Origin: JBFIHF01 sp964411125 | Lineage (GTDB): Bacteria > Myxococcota_A > Bradymonadia > Bradymonadales > Bradymonadaceae | Assembly: GCA_964411125.1 (NCBI GenBank) | Contig: CAYPJU010000057.1 | Coordinates: forward strand, 1 to 41,655 | DNA: 41,655 nucleotides | Direction: 5' to 3' | Shown here: positions 24,829 to 31,187 of the stretch, piece by piece | How the letters are laid out: the number at the start of each line of letters is the position of its first letter | Position numbering within the stretch: the first letter of the stretch is position 1 | The notes under the pieces: generated by a model | What the model was told of the DNA's origin: nothing | The model's database searches: none | The model's input: the letters and a program-made list of their open reading frames with translations, nothing else | Position numbers and translations under genes: made by a program

Positions 24829-25195
24829 CGAGCCGAACCTCGGTCCGAATCTCGGGGGGGTGGTGCAGGGTGTTGTGGATCGTGCATTGCTTCGCGGCAC
24901 GTTTGACAGCTTCGAGCCTGCTCTCGGGCACTTCCGGCCAGACGAGCTCCATGTCGATCTGGGAAACTCGGTAGGGGTCTTCGGCGTAGGTCCAGCGCAT
25001 GCGGCAGGTCAGGTTCTCGATCCCGACCTCGAGTCTCTCGGCGTATGCAGCCATGACGCTCATCGTGCAGAGTGCGAGCGAACTCGCGAACATCTCCATC
25101 GCCGAGAAGTGATGCTCCGACTCGTCGATGTCGAGCTCGGGCTCATGCAGGTTCGAGAGGGTGAGGTCCGACTCTCCGTGGATGGTGATCTTCAT
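24824..25195 (-). CDS. OsmC family peroxiredoxin-like protein
   Basis: 123 residues. OsmC/Ohr proteins reduce organic hydroperoxides with two cysteines. Both are present in canonical contexts: C43 in SSLALCTMSVMA on the buried helix, and C104 in AAKQCTIHNTL. The catalytic Arg of Ohr is not at the expected N-terminal site, and this short YhfA/OsmC-like form may differ in substrate. ATG 25193-25195 follows GGAGGA. The metallophosphoesterase gene lies upstream on the same strand, 59 nt away, so it may be the last gene of that unit. Confidence 0.9.
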   Translation of the reverse strand: MKITIHGESDLTLSNLHEPELDIDESEHHFSAMEMFASSLALCTMSVMAAYAERLEVGIENLTCRMRWTYAEDPYRVSQIDMELVWPEVPESRLEAVKRAAKQCTIHNTLHHPPEIRTEVRLD

Positions 25196-25254
25196 GGTTC
25201 CTCCGTGTTTCTTCCGAACGTAGAACGCCAGGGACCGGGTTCAAACGAAGGCTT

Positions 25255-26124
25255 TCAGGCGGGGGCGAAGGTGAGCCGTTCGAGCATGCCGTCCCTCCAG
25301 ACGACGAGCTCCTTCGTCTTGTGGTTGCTTCCGTTGCTGACGAAGCGGACGCCGCGTCGTTCGACGCTTCGGCCGAGGTGGATGTGACCGCAGAGGGCGA
25401 GCTCCACGTCGACGGGGGCGTCGACGATGATGTCCTCGAACATCGAGCTGCCAAGATACGTGTTGAGGATGAGCCACTTTCGGGGAACGACGGACGCGCG
25501 GTCGACCCCCGGCGGGAGAAAATCGGGGCGCAAGAGCGCCTCGGTGGGGACGTGATGAGTGACGACGATCGCCCGCTCGACCCCGCGCAGGGCTTCGAGC
25601 TGACGCGCCAGCGATTCCCCCTGCTCGCGGGTGAACTCGGGGTCGGTGACGCCCCAGTCGACGAACCGAGCATCGTTCCAGACGGCGCCAGCGGCTCCGG
25701 GGTACCCCTTACTCTCGTAGACTTCGATGGGCACCTCGAGTGACTCGACCCGGAACGAGTAGTCGTACCAGCCGATCGCGCCGGCGAAGCCGACCCCGTC
25801 GATGATGGCGGGCTCCTCCTCGAGTGAGCGAAAGCCAGCGGCGTCGAACTGCTCGGAGAGCCGCGCGATGCGCGCACGGGAATCGGTGACGTCGGTGTCG
25901 ACCCAGGCATCGTGATTCCCGGCGATCGCGAGCCGGTGCCCGGGAAAGTCGGCGAAGAGGGCGAGGCACGCTTCGACGGCGTCGTCGTCGTTTCCGTAGT
26001 CCCCGCCGAGCAGGAGGACGTCGTCGGCCGTCGCGTGCTGGTCGAGGTAGCGGGCGAGCGCAGTCGACGCGCCTTTGCCGGCCCCGACGTCGTAGTGCAG
26101 ATCGCTTGCGAAGTAGACTTTCAC
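25255..26124 (-). CDS. Calcineurin-like metallophosphoesterase
   Basis: 289 residues. The two-metal phosphoesterase motifs appear in order: D8-L-H10 (FASDLHYD), GGDYGND (D42), GNHDAW (N70, H71), VTHHVPTEALL and CGHIHLG (HxH). No signal peptide, so cytoplasmic. The substrate may be nucleotide, phosphodiester or phosphoprotein. The start is GTG 26122-26124, giving MKVYFASDLH, with GGAG six bases upstream. That ribosome binding site overlaps the end of the KAS III gene, pointing to coupled translation. Confidence 0.9.
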   Translation of the reverse strand: MKVYFASDLHYDVGAGKGASTALARYLDQHATADDVLLLGGDYGNDDDAVEACLALFADFPGHRLAIAGNHDAWVDTDVTDSRARIARLSEQFDAAGFRSLEEEPAIIDGVGFAGAIGWYDYSFRVESLEVPIEVYESKGYPGAAGAVWNDARFVDWGVTDPEFTREQGESLARQLEALRGVERAIVVTHHVPTEALLRPDFLPPGVDRASVVPRKWLILNTYLGSSMFEDIIVDAPVDVELALCGHIHLGRSVERRGVRFVSNGSNHKTKELVVWRDGMLERLTFAPA

Positions 26125-26131
26125 GAAGCTC

Positions 26132-27124
26132 CTAGAGGACGCAGACGCCCGTTCCCCAGGTGAACCCGGAGCCGAATGCGGCGAAGAGAAGAGTCCGACC
26201 GGGCGCCGCGCGGCCGTCCTTTCTGGCGATGTCGAGGGCCATGGGAATGCTGGCAGCGGTGGTGTTTCCGAAACGGTCGATGGTGTGGACGACCTGGTCG
26301 GGGCGGATCCCCACCCGTTCGGCGACCATCTCGTTGATGCGGCGGTTCGCCTGGTGCGGGACGAAGAGGACGTCGTCGAGCGGCTGCAGCCGGGGGATCT
26401 CGTCGATGACCGCGCGCACCTCCCGTTCGAGGGTTTCGACGGCACGTTTGAAGACGGCCCGCCCCTGCATGCGGGGATAGTGACGCCCCTGGGCGACAGC
26501 GGTCGCCGAGATGCTCGGATGGAGTCTCGCGGAGGGGAGCTCGCACCAGAGAAGCTCGGCGCCGGAACCGTCGGCTCCGAGCCGTACGTCGACGACGCCG
26601 GGCTCGTCATCGCTCCATTCGAGGGCGACCGCGCCGGCTCCATCGCCGAAGAGGGCGGTGACGTTTCGACCGGACGGCGACCTGTCGAGCGACGTGGAGT
26701 GCACTTCGCTCCCGACGAGCAAGACTCGCCGATACCGCCCGGTGGCGAGCCAGGCATCGGCGATGGAGAGCGCGTAGAGAAACCCCGAACACTGGTTTCG
26801 GACGTCGAGTGCAGGCGTCGCTTCCATGCCGAGGGCGTCGGCGAGATAGACGCCGACGCCGGGGAAACAGGCATCGGGGGAGAGCGTGGCGACGATCACC
26901 ATGTCGACGTCGCGCGGTTTCCAGCCGGCGTCGTCGAGCGCCTTTCGGGCAGCGCTCTCGGCGAGCGAAGCGTTGGAGTCACCGGGTTCGATCCAGCGGC
27001 GCTCGAGGATCCCGGTCCGCTGTTCGATCCACTCGGCGGTCGTCCCGAGCTGCGGCGCTAGCTCGTCGTTGCTGACCACGCGCTCCGGCACAGCGTAGCC
27101 CGTTCCACGGATGGCGGTTCCCAT
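26132..27124 (-). CDS. 3-oxoacyl-ACP synthase III (KAS III) family protein
   Basis: 330 residues, thiolase fold. The FabH catalytic triad is complete: C112 (RNQCSGF), H257 (FVPHQANRRI) and N287 (RFGNTTAAS). The C-terminal GSGFTWGTGVCVL is the usual glycine loop. FabH starts fatty acid synthesis by condensing acetyl-CoA with malonyl-ACP; paralogs make other starter units or olefins. It is not next to other fab genes, so a secondary role is as likely as the housekeeping one. ATG 27122-27124 is chosen; a TTG 15 nt upstream is possible. The metallophosphoesterase begins 7 nt after its stop. Confidence 0.9.
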   Translation of the reverse strand: MGTAIRGTGYAVPERVVSNDELAPQLGTTAEWIEQRTGILERRWIEPGDSNASLAESAARKALDDAGWKPRDVDMVIVATLSPDACFPGVGVYLADALGMEATPALDVRNQCSGFLYALSIADAWLATGRYRRVLLVGSEVHSTSLDRSPSGRNVTALFGDGAGAVALEWSDDEPGVVDVRLGADGSGAELLWCELPSARLHPSISATAVAQGRHYPRMQGRAVFKRAVETLEREVRAVIDEIPRLQPLDDVLFVPHQANRRINEMVAERVGIRPDQVVHTIDRFGNTTAASIPMALDIARKDGRAAPGRTLLFAAFGSGFTWGTGVCVL

Positions 27125-27187
27125 GGGGAGAGCATACAACGGATTCGAATCTGTGCGGAGCGAACTCTCGGGTTCCGAGCTCGTCGG

Positions 27188-28354
27188 TCAATCCGTCGTG
27201 CGGAGGAGTTCGTCGGCCTCCTCGCGGCGCCCGGCCGCGATCAGGGCCTGGGCGAGGGTGTTGCGGGATTTCTCGCTCCGCATCAGCTCGTGCTGGCGAC
27301 GAGCGAGCTCCAATGCTCGTTTCGTGTCGTGGTCGAGATAGAAGTCGAGCGCGTGGCCGAGCATCGCCGTCTCGGCACGGCCCAGGTCTCGATCGAACGC
27401 CTCGGTGGCGCGCGCTCGTGCGGCTTCGGCCCCCTTCGCGTCCCCCGCTCCGGCGCGGGCCTCGGCGAGTGCGGCCCAATGCTGCCCCGCTCGGGTGCGC
27501 GCGGCGACACCCTCCAGAAGTTCGACCGCACGGTCGAACTGGCCTAGCGCCGAGAGTGCTCGCGCCCGGTAGAAGTCGGTGAGAAACCAGCCGCCGAACT
27601 CGGCTTCGGCGCGGTCGAACCACTCGGCGGCGCGGGCCGGTTCTCCGCGTTGGATCTCGACGTCGCCGCGTTGCAGCAACGCCCAGGCTCTCGGGTGGCC
27701 CTCGTCCGACGCTTCGATCGCCTGGTCGAAGTTCGCCGCGGCGGCATCGAAGCGGCGTTCGATGAGGTCGAGGTTTCCGAGACGGGCGGCTTGCTCCGCC
27801 GACACTCTGGCCTCTCCGTCGACCGCGAAGAGCTCGCGAGCCCGGAGCGTGTCGCCGCGCTGTAGCGCGATGGCGCCTTGCAGCGCACGGACGCGGGCCT
27901 CTTCCAGCGTCTTCTTGATGACGCGTCGGTCGAAATCTTCGAGGGCACGTTCGGCGGCGTCGAGGTCGTGAACGGCCACGGCCCATCGCGCTTTCGCTTC
28001 GAACGGCCCCGACTTTTCGGGGGCCGCGGCGAAGGCGCGCTCGAGTGCTTCGCCGGCGGCGACGTAGTCCCCGACATCGCCCGAGAGCTGGGCACGCAGG
28101 AGTCGAAGGTCGGCGACATGGGCGAGATCGAGCCAGCCCTTTCGCTTCTTCGCCATCCCCTCGTAGTGCTCGATCTGCGCGTCGATGGTGTCGATGGCGC
28201 GGCCGGCGTCGGTCGGTTCGAGGTCGGCCGGGTCGGGGGTCTCGGCGACGGGTTCCCTCTTCGCGGTCGTGGTGGTCGGCGCGGCGACGGGCTCCGGTTT
28301 GTCGCAGGCGACGGCGACACAGGCGGTGAGGAGGATGAAAACGATCGATTTCAC
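27188..28354 (-). CDS. TPR lipoprotein, last gene of split-DUF4331 locus
   Basis: 388 residues. GTG start at 28352-28354 with CAGGA upstream. The lipoprotein signal probably ends at Cys17 (VAVAC, then Asp), with a Thr/Pro/Ala tether to about 45. From 50 on, Ala/Arg/Glu-rich helical pairs form TPRs (DYVAAGEALERAFAAAPEK, AEWFDRAEAEFGGWFLTDF, FYRARALSALGQFDRAVELL). The final repeats carry RALELARRQHELMRSEKSR and NTLAQALIAAGRREEADELL. The TPR protein at 37518-38834 has the similar ELARREH...ALAWALHRHGDSESALPL. It lies 62 nt downstream of the Cys-rich DUF4331-C lipoprotein gene on the same strand. Likely an envelope scaffold working with those proteins; inference from order. Confidence 0.85.
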   Translation of the reverse strand: MKSIVFILLTACVAVACDKPEPVAAPTTTTAKREPVAETPDPADLEPTDAGRAIDTIDAQIEHYEGMAKKRKGWLDLAHVADLRLLRAQLSGDVGDYVAAGEALERAFAAAPEKSGPFEAKARWAVAVHDLDAAERALEDFDRRVIKKTLEEARVRALQGAIALQRGDTLRARELFAVDGEARVSAEQAARLGNLDLIERRFDAAAANFDQAIEASDEGHPRAWALLQRGDVEIQRGEPARAAEWFDRAEAEFGGWFLTDFYRARALSALGQFDRAVELLEGVAARTRAGQHWAALAEARAGAGDAKGAEAARARATEAFDRDLGRAETAMLGHALDFYLDHDTKRALELARRQHELMRSEKSRNTLAQALIAAGRREEADELLRTTD

Positions 28355-28416
28355 GATGGTCCTGAAACGAGAGCGGCGCCCCGAAGGGCGCCGCCGGTGA
28401 TCGGAGTGAGCTCAGC

Positions 28417-29721
28417 TCACGGCGTGTGCGGAGGCCACAGGTAGGGGAAGGTCGGCTGGAAAGCGCCTTCCGCTCCGAGGTCGTTCATCGTCGGGTTGAG
28501 GACACCGACGAGAGTCGTCGGGTCCTGCGCGGCGATCGTCATGTCGAGCAGGACGATGGCGAGCGTGACGTCGATGACCGGGTCGGTGAGCAGGCGTCCG
28601 TTCGGGAAGCCCGCTGCAGCCGTGGTGTCGAGCGTGATCGTGTCGGGGACGACGAGCGCGGCGGGCGTCGGCCCCCCGGTGACGATCGGCTGCCCGAGAC
28701 AATCGGGGAGGTTGTCGTTGTTGAGGTCGCTCATCGTGCACGGGACGAGCGGGACGGCGAGGATGTCGTCGTCGAGCGCGGTGTGCAGACCGGTGAGGGT
28801 CGTCACGATGTCGGTGAGGTACGTACCGGCGGCGTCGGTGGCGGGATCACCATCGTTGTACGCGGTCTTGTCCGTCACGACGGCGGTCGAGATGGCGGGC
28901 ATCCCCATCCGGTCCGTGCGCGTGTAGGCACCCGGCGCGTCGGTGCGGAAGTTGAAGTCTTCCGGGGCGCCGACACAGAAAGCGGTCGGCGTTTCGCCAG
29001 CGTGCGGGCAGTGCGTTGCAGCATCGGACGCGGCGGGTGCGCCAGCGTGGTAGATGCGGCACTGGACCGTGTCGTACTCGAGGTCGTTCGGCATGCCGTC
29101 GGTCTCGAACCCGGCGCAGGCGGTCATGCAGTCCGCTTCGTTCGGGTAGAGCTCGTTGGCGTCGGTGCAGTTGTTGAGCGCGAGCGTGCAGTAGTTGTCG
29201 CACCAGGAGCCGCAGACGTCGCCGCCCGTGGGTCCCGCGTGCGGGCAGTGCAGCGCCGCGTCCATCGAGGCGGGATCGCCCGCGTGGTACTCACGGCATC
29301 CGAGCGTGTTGCCGACGGTCTCGCCGGCCGCGCCGGTGTCCCATCCGCCCACGTCGTTGCAGTACGAAATGCACGCGGCGCGGTTCTCGTACTGAGCGTT
29401 GTCGCCGGTGCAGTTCGCCTCCATGAGGTCGCAGTACGACTCACACGTCGGATCGGGTCCGGTCGTGTTGTTGTTCGTCCCGCCCGTGGTTCCGTTGTTG
29501 GTCCCGGCGGTCGTGCCGTTGTTGGTCCCGGCGGTCGTGCCGTTGTTCGAACCGGCCGTCGTGCCGTTGTTCGAACCGGCGGTGCCGTTGTTCGAGCCGG
29601 CGGTCGTGCCGTTGTTCGAGCCGACCGTTCCGTTGTTCGTTCCGTTGTTGTCGTTGTTCTTGCCGCCGCAGCCAATGGCTACGGAAGCGACGAGTGCGAT
29701 GATCAGTTTCGTCGTTTTCAT
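28417..29721 (-). CDS. Cys-rich lipoprotein carrying a DUF4331 C-terminal half
   Basis: 434 residues. Lipobox VAIGC (Cys18). Residues 25-88 are an Asn/Gly/Thr linker built of NNGT units. Residues 93-250 hold two similar Cys/His-rich repeats, each with CxxxC, CxxxC, a CRxYHAG box (142-148 and 221-227) and an HCPHAG box (158-163 and 237-242). Residues 260-434 match the second half of the DUF4331 protein at 36134-37513: DRMGMPAISTAVV, GFPNGR (371-376), a DVT...LL strand, and a closing FPYLWPPH that parallels FPFLPLPH. ATG 29719-29721 starts 10 nt after the stop of the DUF4331 N-half gene. Membrane anchored, probably outer membrane; function unknown. Confidence 0.85.
   Translation of the reverse strand: MKTTKLIIALVASVAIGCGGKNNDNNGTNNGTVGSNNGTTAGSNNGTAGSNNGTTAGSNNGTTAGTNNGTTAGTNNGTTGGTNNNTTGPDPTCESYCDLMEANCTGDNAQYENRAACISYCNDVGGWDTGAAGETVGNTLGCREYHAGDPASMDAALHCPHAGPTGGDVCGSWCDNYCTLALNNCTDANELYPNEADCMTACAGFETDGMPNDLEYDTVQCRIYHAGAPAASDAATHCPHAGETPTAFCVGAPEDFNFRTDAPGAYTRTDRMGMPAISTAVVTDKTAYNDGDPATDAAGTYLTDIVTTLTGLHTALDDDILAVPLVPCTMSDLNNDNLPDCLGQPIVTGGPTPAALVVPDTITLDTTAAAGFPNGRLLTDPVIDVTLAIVLLDMTIAAQDPTTLVGVLNPTMNDLGAEGAFQPTFPYLWPPHTP
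29458..29649 (-). repeat. In-frame NNGT-coding repeat
   Basis: About nine imperfect NNGT-headed units (mostly NNGTTAGS/NNGTTAGT) encode the tether of the Cys-rich lipoprotein. On the plus strand it reads as recurring GTTGTT and GTCGTGCCG blocks. Such arrays can change copy number by slippage. Confidence 0.85.
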
Positions 29722-29731
29722 AGTCTTGGCC

Positions 29732-30385
29732 TCAAATTTCGCCGGTAGTTGCCCAGATCTGGAGGGGGTCGGTGTTGCCGCCCATGGCGGCGGACACCGG
29801 AACCTCCAGCACGATTGCCGTCACGTTCGCGCCCGCGAACGAGTCGCGGGTCGGATCGAACGCGAGAGCTCCGGTGGACAGCGTGTCCTGGAAGCCCTCG
29901 AGGTCGAAGAAGAACGGATCGTCTCGCAGACCCGCCCAGATACGTGCGCTGGTTCCGCTGAGTTCGGTCTCGACCGCTCCCTCGACGGGACCGGCTTCGC
30001 CGGGAAGCCCGGTCGCCTGCAGTCCCCACTCGCCGAGGTCGTTCTGTGCGAAGCGAACCCAGATGTCGTGGTTTGCGATGTCGTCGTCGTTGTTGTCGAT
30101 GTGGATTCCGTAGAGGACATCCGCGTCGTAGGTGCCCGTCTGGTCGGCGACGGGAGGCAGGGGGCCGGCGAACGTGAGCACCACGGTGAGCGTGGTGGCG
30201 TTCGCGTCGTGCCATGCGTACAGGTCGCCAATGTCTGCAGCGTCGCCCGCTGCGGGGAAGGCGGCGGGCGGGTCGGTATGGTCCGCCGCCTGCGGTGCCT
30301 CTTCGTTGGCAAACCACGCCGTTCCCGCTGCCACCAATCCGGCAGCGCAGAGTGCGGCGAAGCTTGCGCTTTTGCGCGTCATCAT
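29732..30385 (-). CDS. DUF4331 N-terminal-half secreted protein
   Basis: 217 residues. A signal peptide or membrane anchor (SFAALCAAGLVAAGTAWFA) precedes ADHTDPPAAFPAAGDAADIGDLYAW, the counterpart of SSHREAPAISQDPSADNTDVYAW that opens the full-length DUF4331 protein in this window. Later strands also correspond: VLYGIHIDNNDDDIANHDIWV, RDDPFFFDLEGFQDTL (compare RDDGFYVDLGGVFDL), and VTAIVLEVPVSAA...LQIWATTGEI at the end (compare HTIALEIPTDSL...LGIWA). The protein stops where the full-length family continues; the missing half is on the next gene. ATG 30383-30385 follows GGAGGAGAG. It is first gene of the leftward unit, divergent from gpx. Confidence 0.82.
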   Translation of the reverse strand: MMTRKSASFAALCAAGLVAAGTAWFANEEAPQAADHTDPPAAFPAAGDAADIGDLYAWHDANATTLTVVLTFAGPLPPVADQTGTYDADVLYGIHIDNNDDDIANHDIWVRFAQNDLGEWGLQATGLPGEAGPVEGAVETELSGTSARIWAGLRDDPFFFDLEGFQDTLSTGALAFDPTRDSFAGANVTAIVLEVPVSAAMGGNTDPLQIWATTGEI

Positions 30386-30586
30386 AGTCTCTCCTCCGTT
30401 AAGATTCAGTGCGTACTCCGTAGCCCAGTCCCAGACCAAACGCAACTTATGCGCGCCGAGACTCGTGTTTCACACAATTGGTACGCGCCACCGGGGAAAC
30501 CGGATCGCAAAACTTTCGCGAAAGAAGGTTTCCCTTGGATCTCGCGGCCGACTGAAGCATCTCTTTGGGGTCACCGAGGAGAGATC
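30386..30586. promoter_or_regulatory. Divergent promoter region, DUF4331-N and gpx, with 12-bp dyad
   Basis: This 201-nt gap serves two divergent transcription units. It contains a perfect palindrome CTTTCGCGAAAG (30513-30524), 62 nt before the gpx start, which could be an operator. No clear -35/-10 pair was identified, so this is a location call, not a mapped promoter. Confidence 0.35.
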
Positions 30587-31075
30587 ATGCCCACCCTGGA
30601 TTACAGCACCGAAGTTCAGACCATCGACGGCGAGACGACCACCCTGGAAGACCACGCCGGGAAGGTATTGCTCATCGTCAACACCGCCAGCGCCTGTGGT
30701 TACACGCCGCAGTTTGCCGGGCTCGAGAAACTCTGGGAGCGCTACCGCGACGACGGCCTCGTCGTGCTCGGCTTCCCGTGCAATCAGTTCGGCGGCCAAG
30801 ACCCTGGTTCCGACGACGAGATCGCATCGTTCTGCCAGCTCAACTACGGCGTCACCTTTCCGATGCACGCGAAGATCGACGTGAACGGCTCGGACGGCCA
30901 TCCTCTCTTCAAGCAGCTCAAGAAGGGGGCGCCCGGCATTCTCGGTTCGAAGAAGATCAAATGGAACTTCACCAAGTTCCTGGTCGGTCGCGACGGCGAG
31001 ATCCTCGAGCGCTTTGCTCCGAAGGACAAGCCCGAAGACCTGGCCGACCAGATCGAGGCGGCGCTCCAGAGCTGA
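30587..31075 (+). CDS. Glutathione peroxidase family (Cys-type, probably thioredoxin-dependent)
   Basis: 162 residues. Reduces hydrogen peroxide or lipid hydroperoxides. Catalytic residues are C37 (NTASACGYTPQ), Q71 (NQFGGQDPGS), W126 and N127 (KIKWNFTKF). C83 in SFCQLNYGVTFP is at the position of the resolving Cys in thioredoxin-dependent GPx, so thioredoxin rather than glutathione is the likely reductant. No signal peptide. ATG 30587 follows GAGGAGAG. The tal-pgi gene follows on the same strand after 112 nt. A much longer in-frame opening upstream is non-coding and overlaps the oppositely oriented DUF4331 genes. Confidence 0.94.
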   Translation: MPTLDYSTEVQTIDGETTTLEDHAGKVLLIVNTASACGYTPQFAGLEKLWERYRDDGLVVLGFPCNQFGGQDPGSDDEIASFCQLNYGVTFPMHAKIDVNGSDGHPLFKQLKKGAPGILGSKKIKWNFTKFLVGRDGEILERFAPKDKPEDLADQIEAALQS

Positions 31076-31187
31076 CCTCGACGCCCGCGTTGGCGGTCCG
31101 TCGCTGCAAACTTCGCTAGAACTTCTCGACCTCCGTCGGTACGAATGGGCGAACGACGCCCATTGCTTTTCGACGCGAGGTCTCTCG

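Noticed and set aside
26970..27000. GGGTTCGATCC resembling a tRNA T-arm
   Set aside because: It lies inside the KAS III coding sequence and no acceptor or anticodon stems fit around it. No tRNA was found elsewhere.
29458..29649. Short repeats considered as a CRISPR or regulatory array
   Set aside because: They are coding repeats for an Asn/Gly/Thr tether and have no spacers.
28426..29748. 440-residue plus-strand open frame with Val/Arg/Gly repeats
   Set aside because: It is the antisense of the NNGT repeat and Cys-rich lipoprotein; composition reflects the complementary codons.
29399..30586. Long N-terminal extension of glutathione peroxidase
   Set aside because: It runs antisense through two genes. 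The family N-terminus begins at 30587 behind a strong ribosome binding site.
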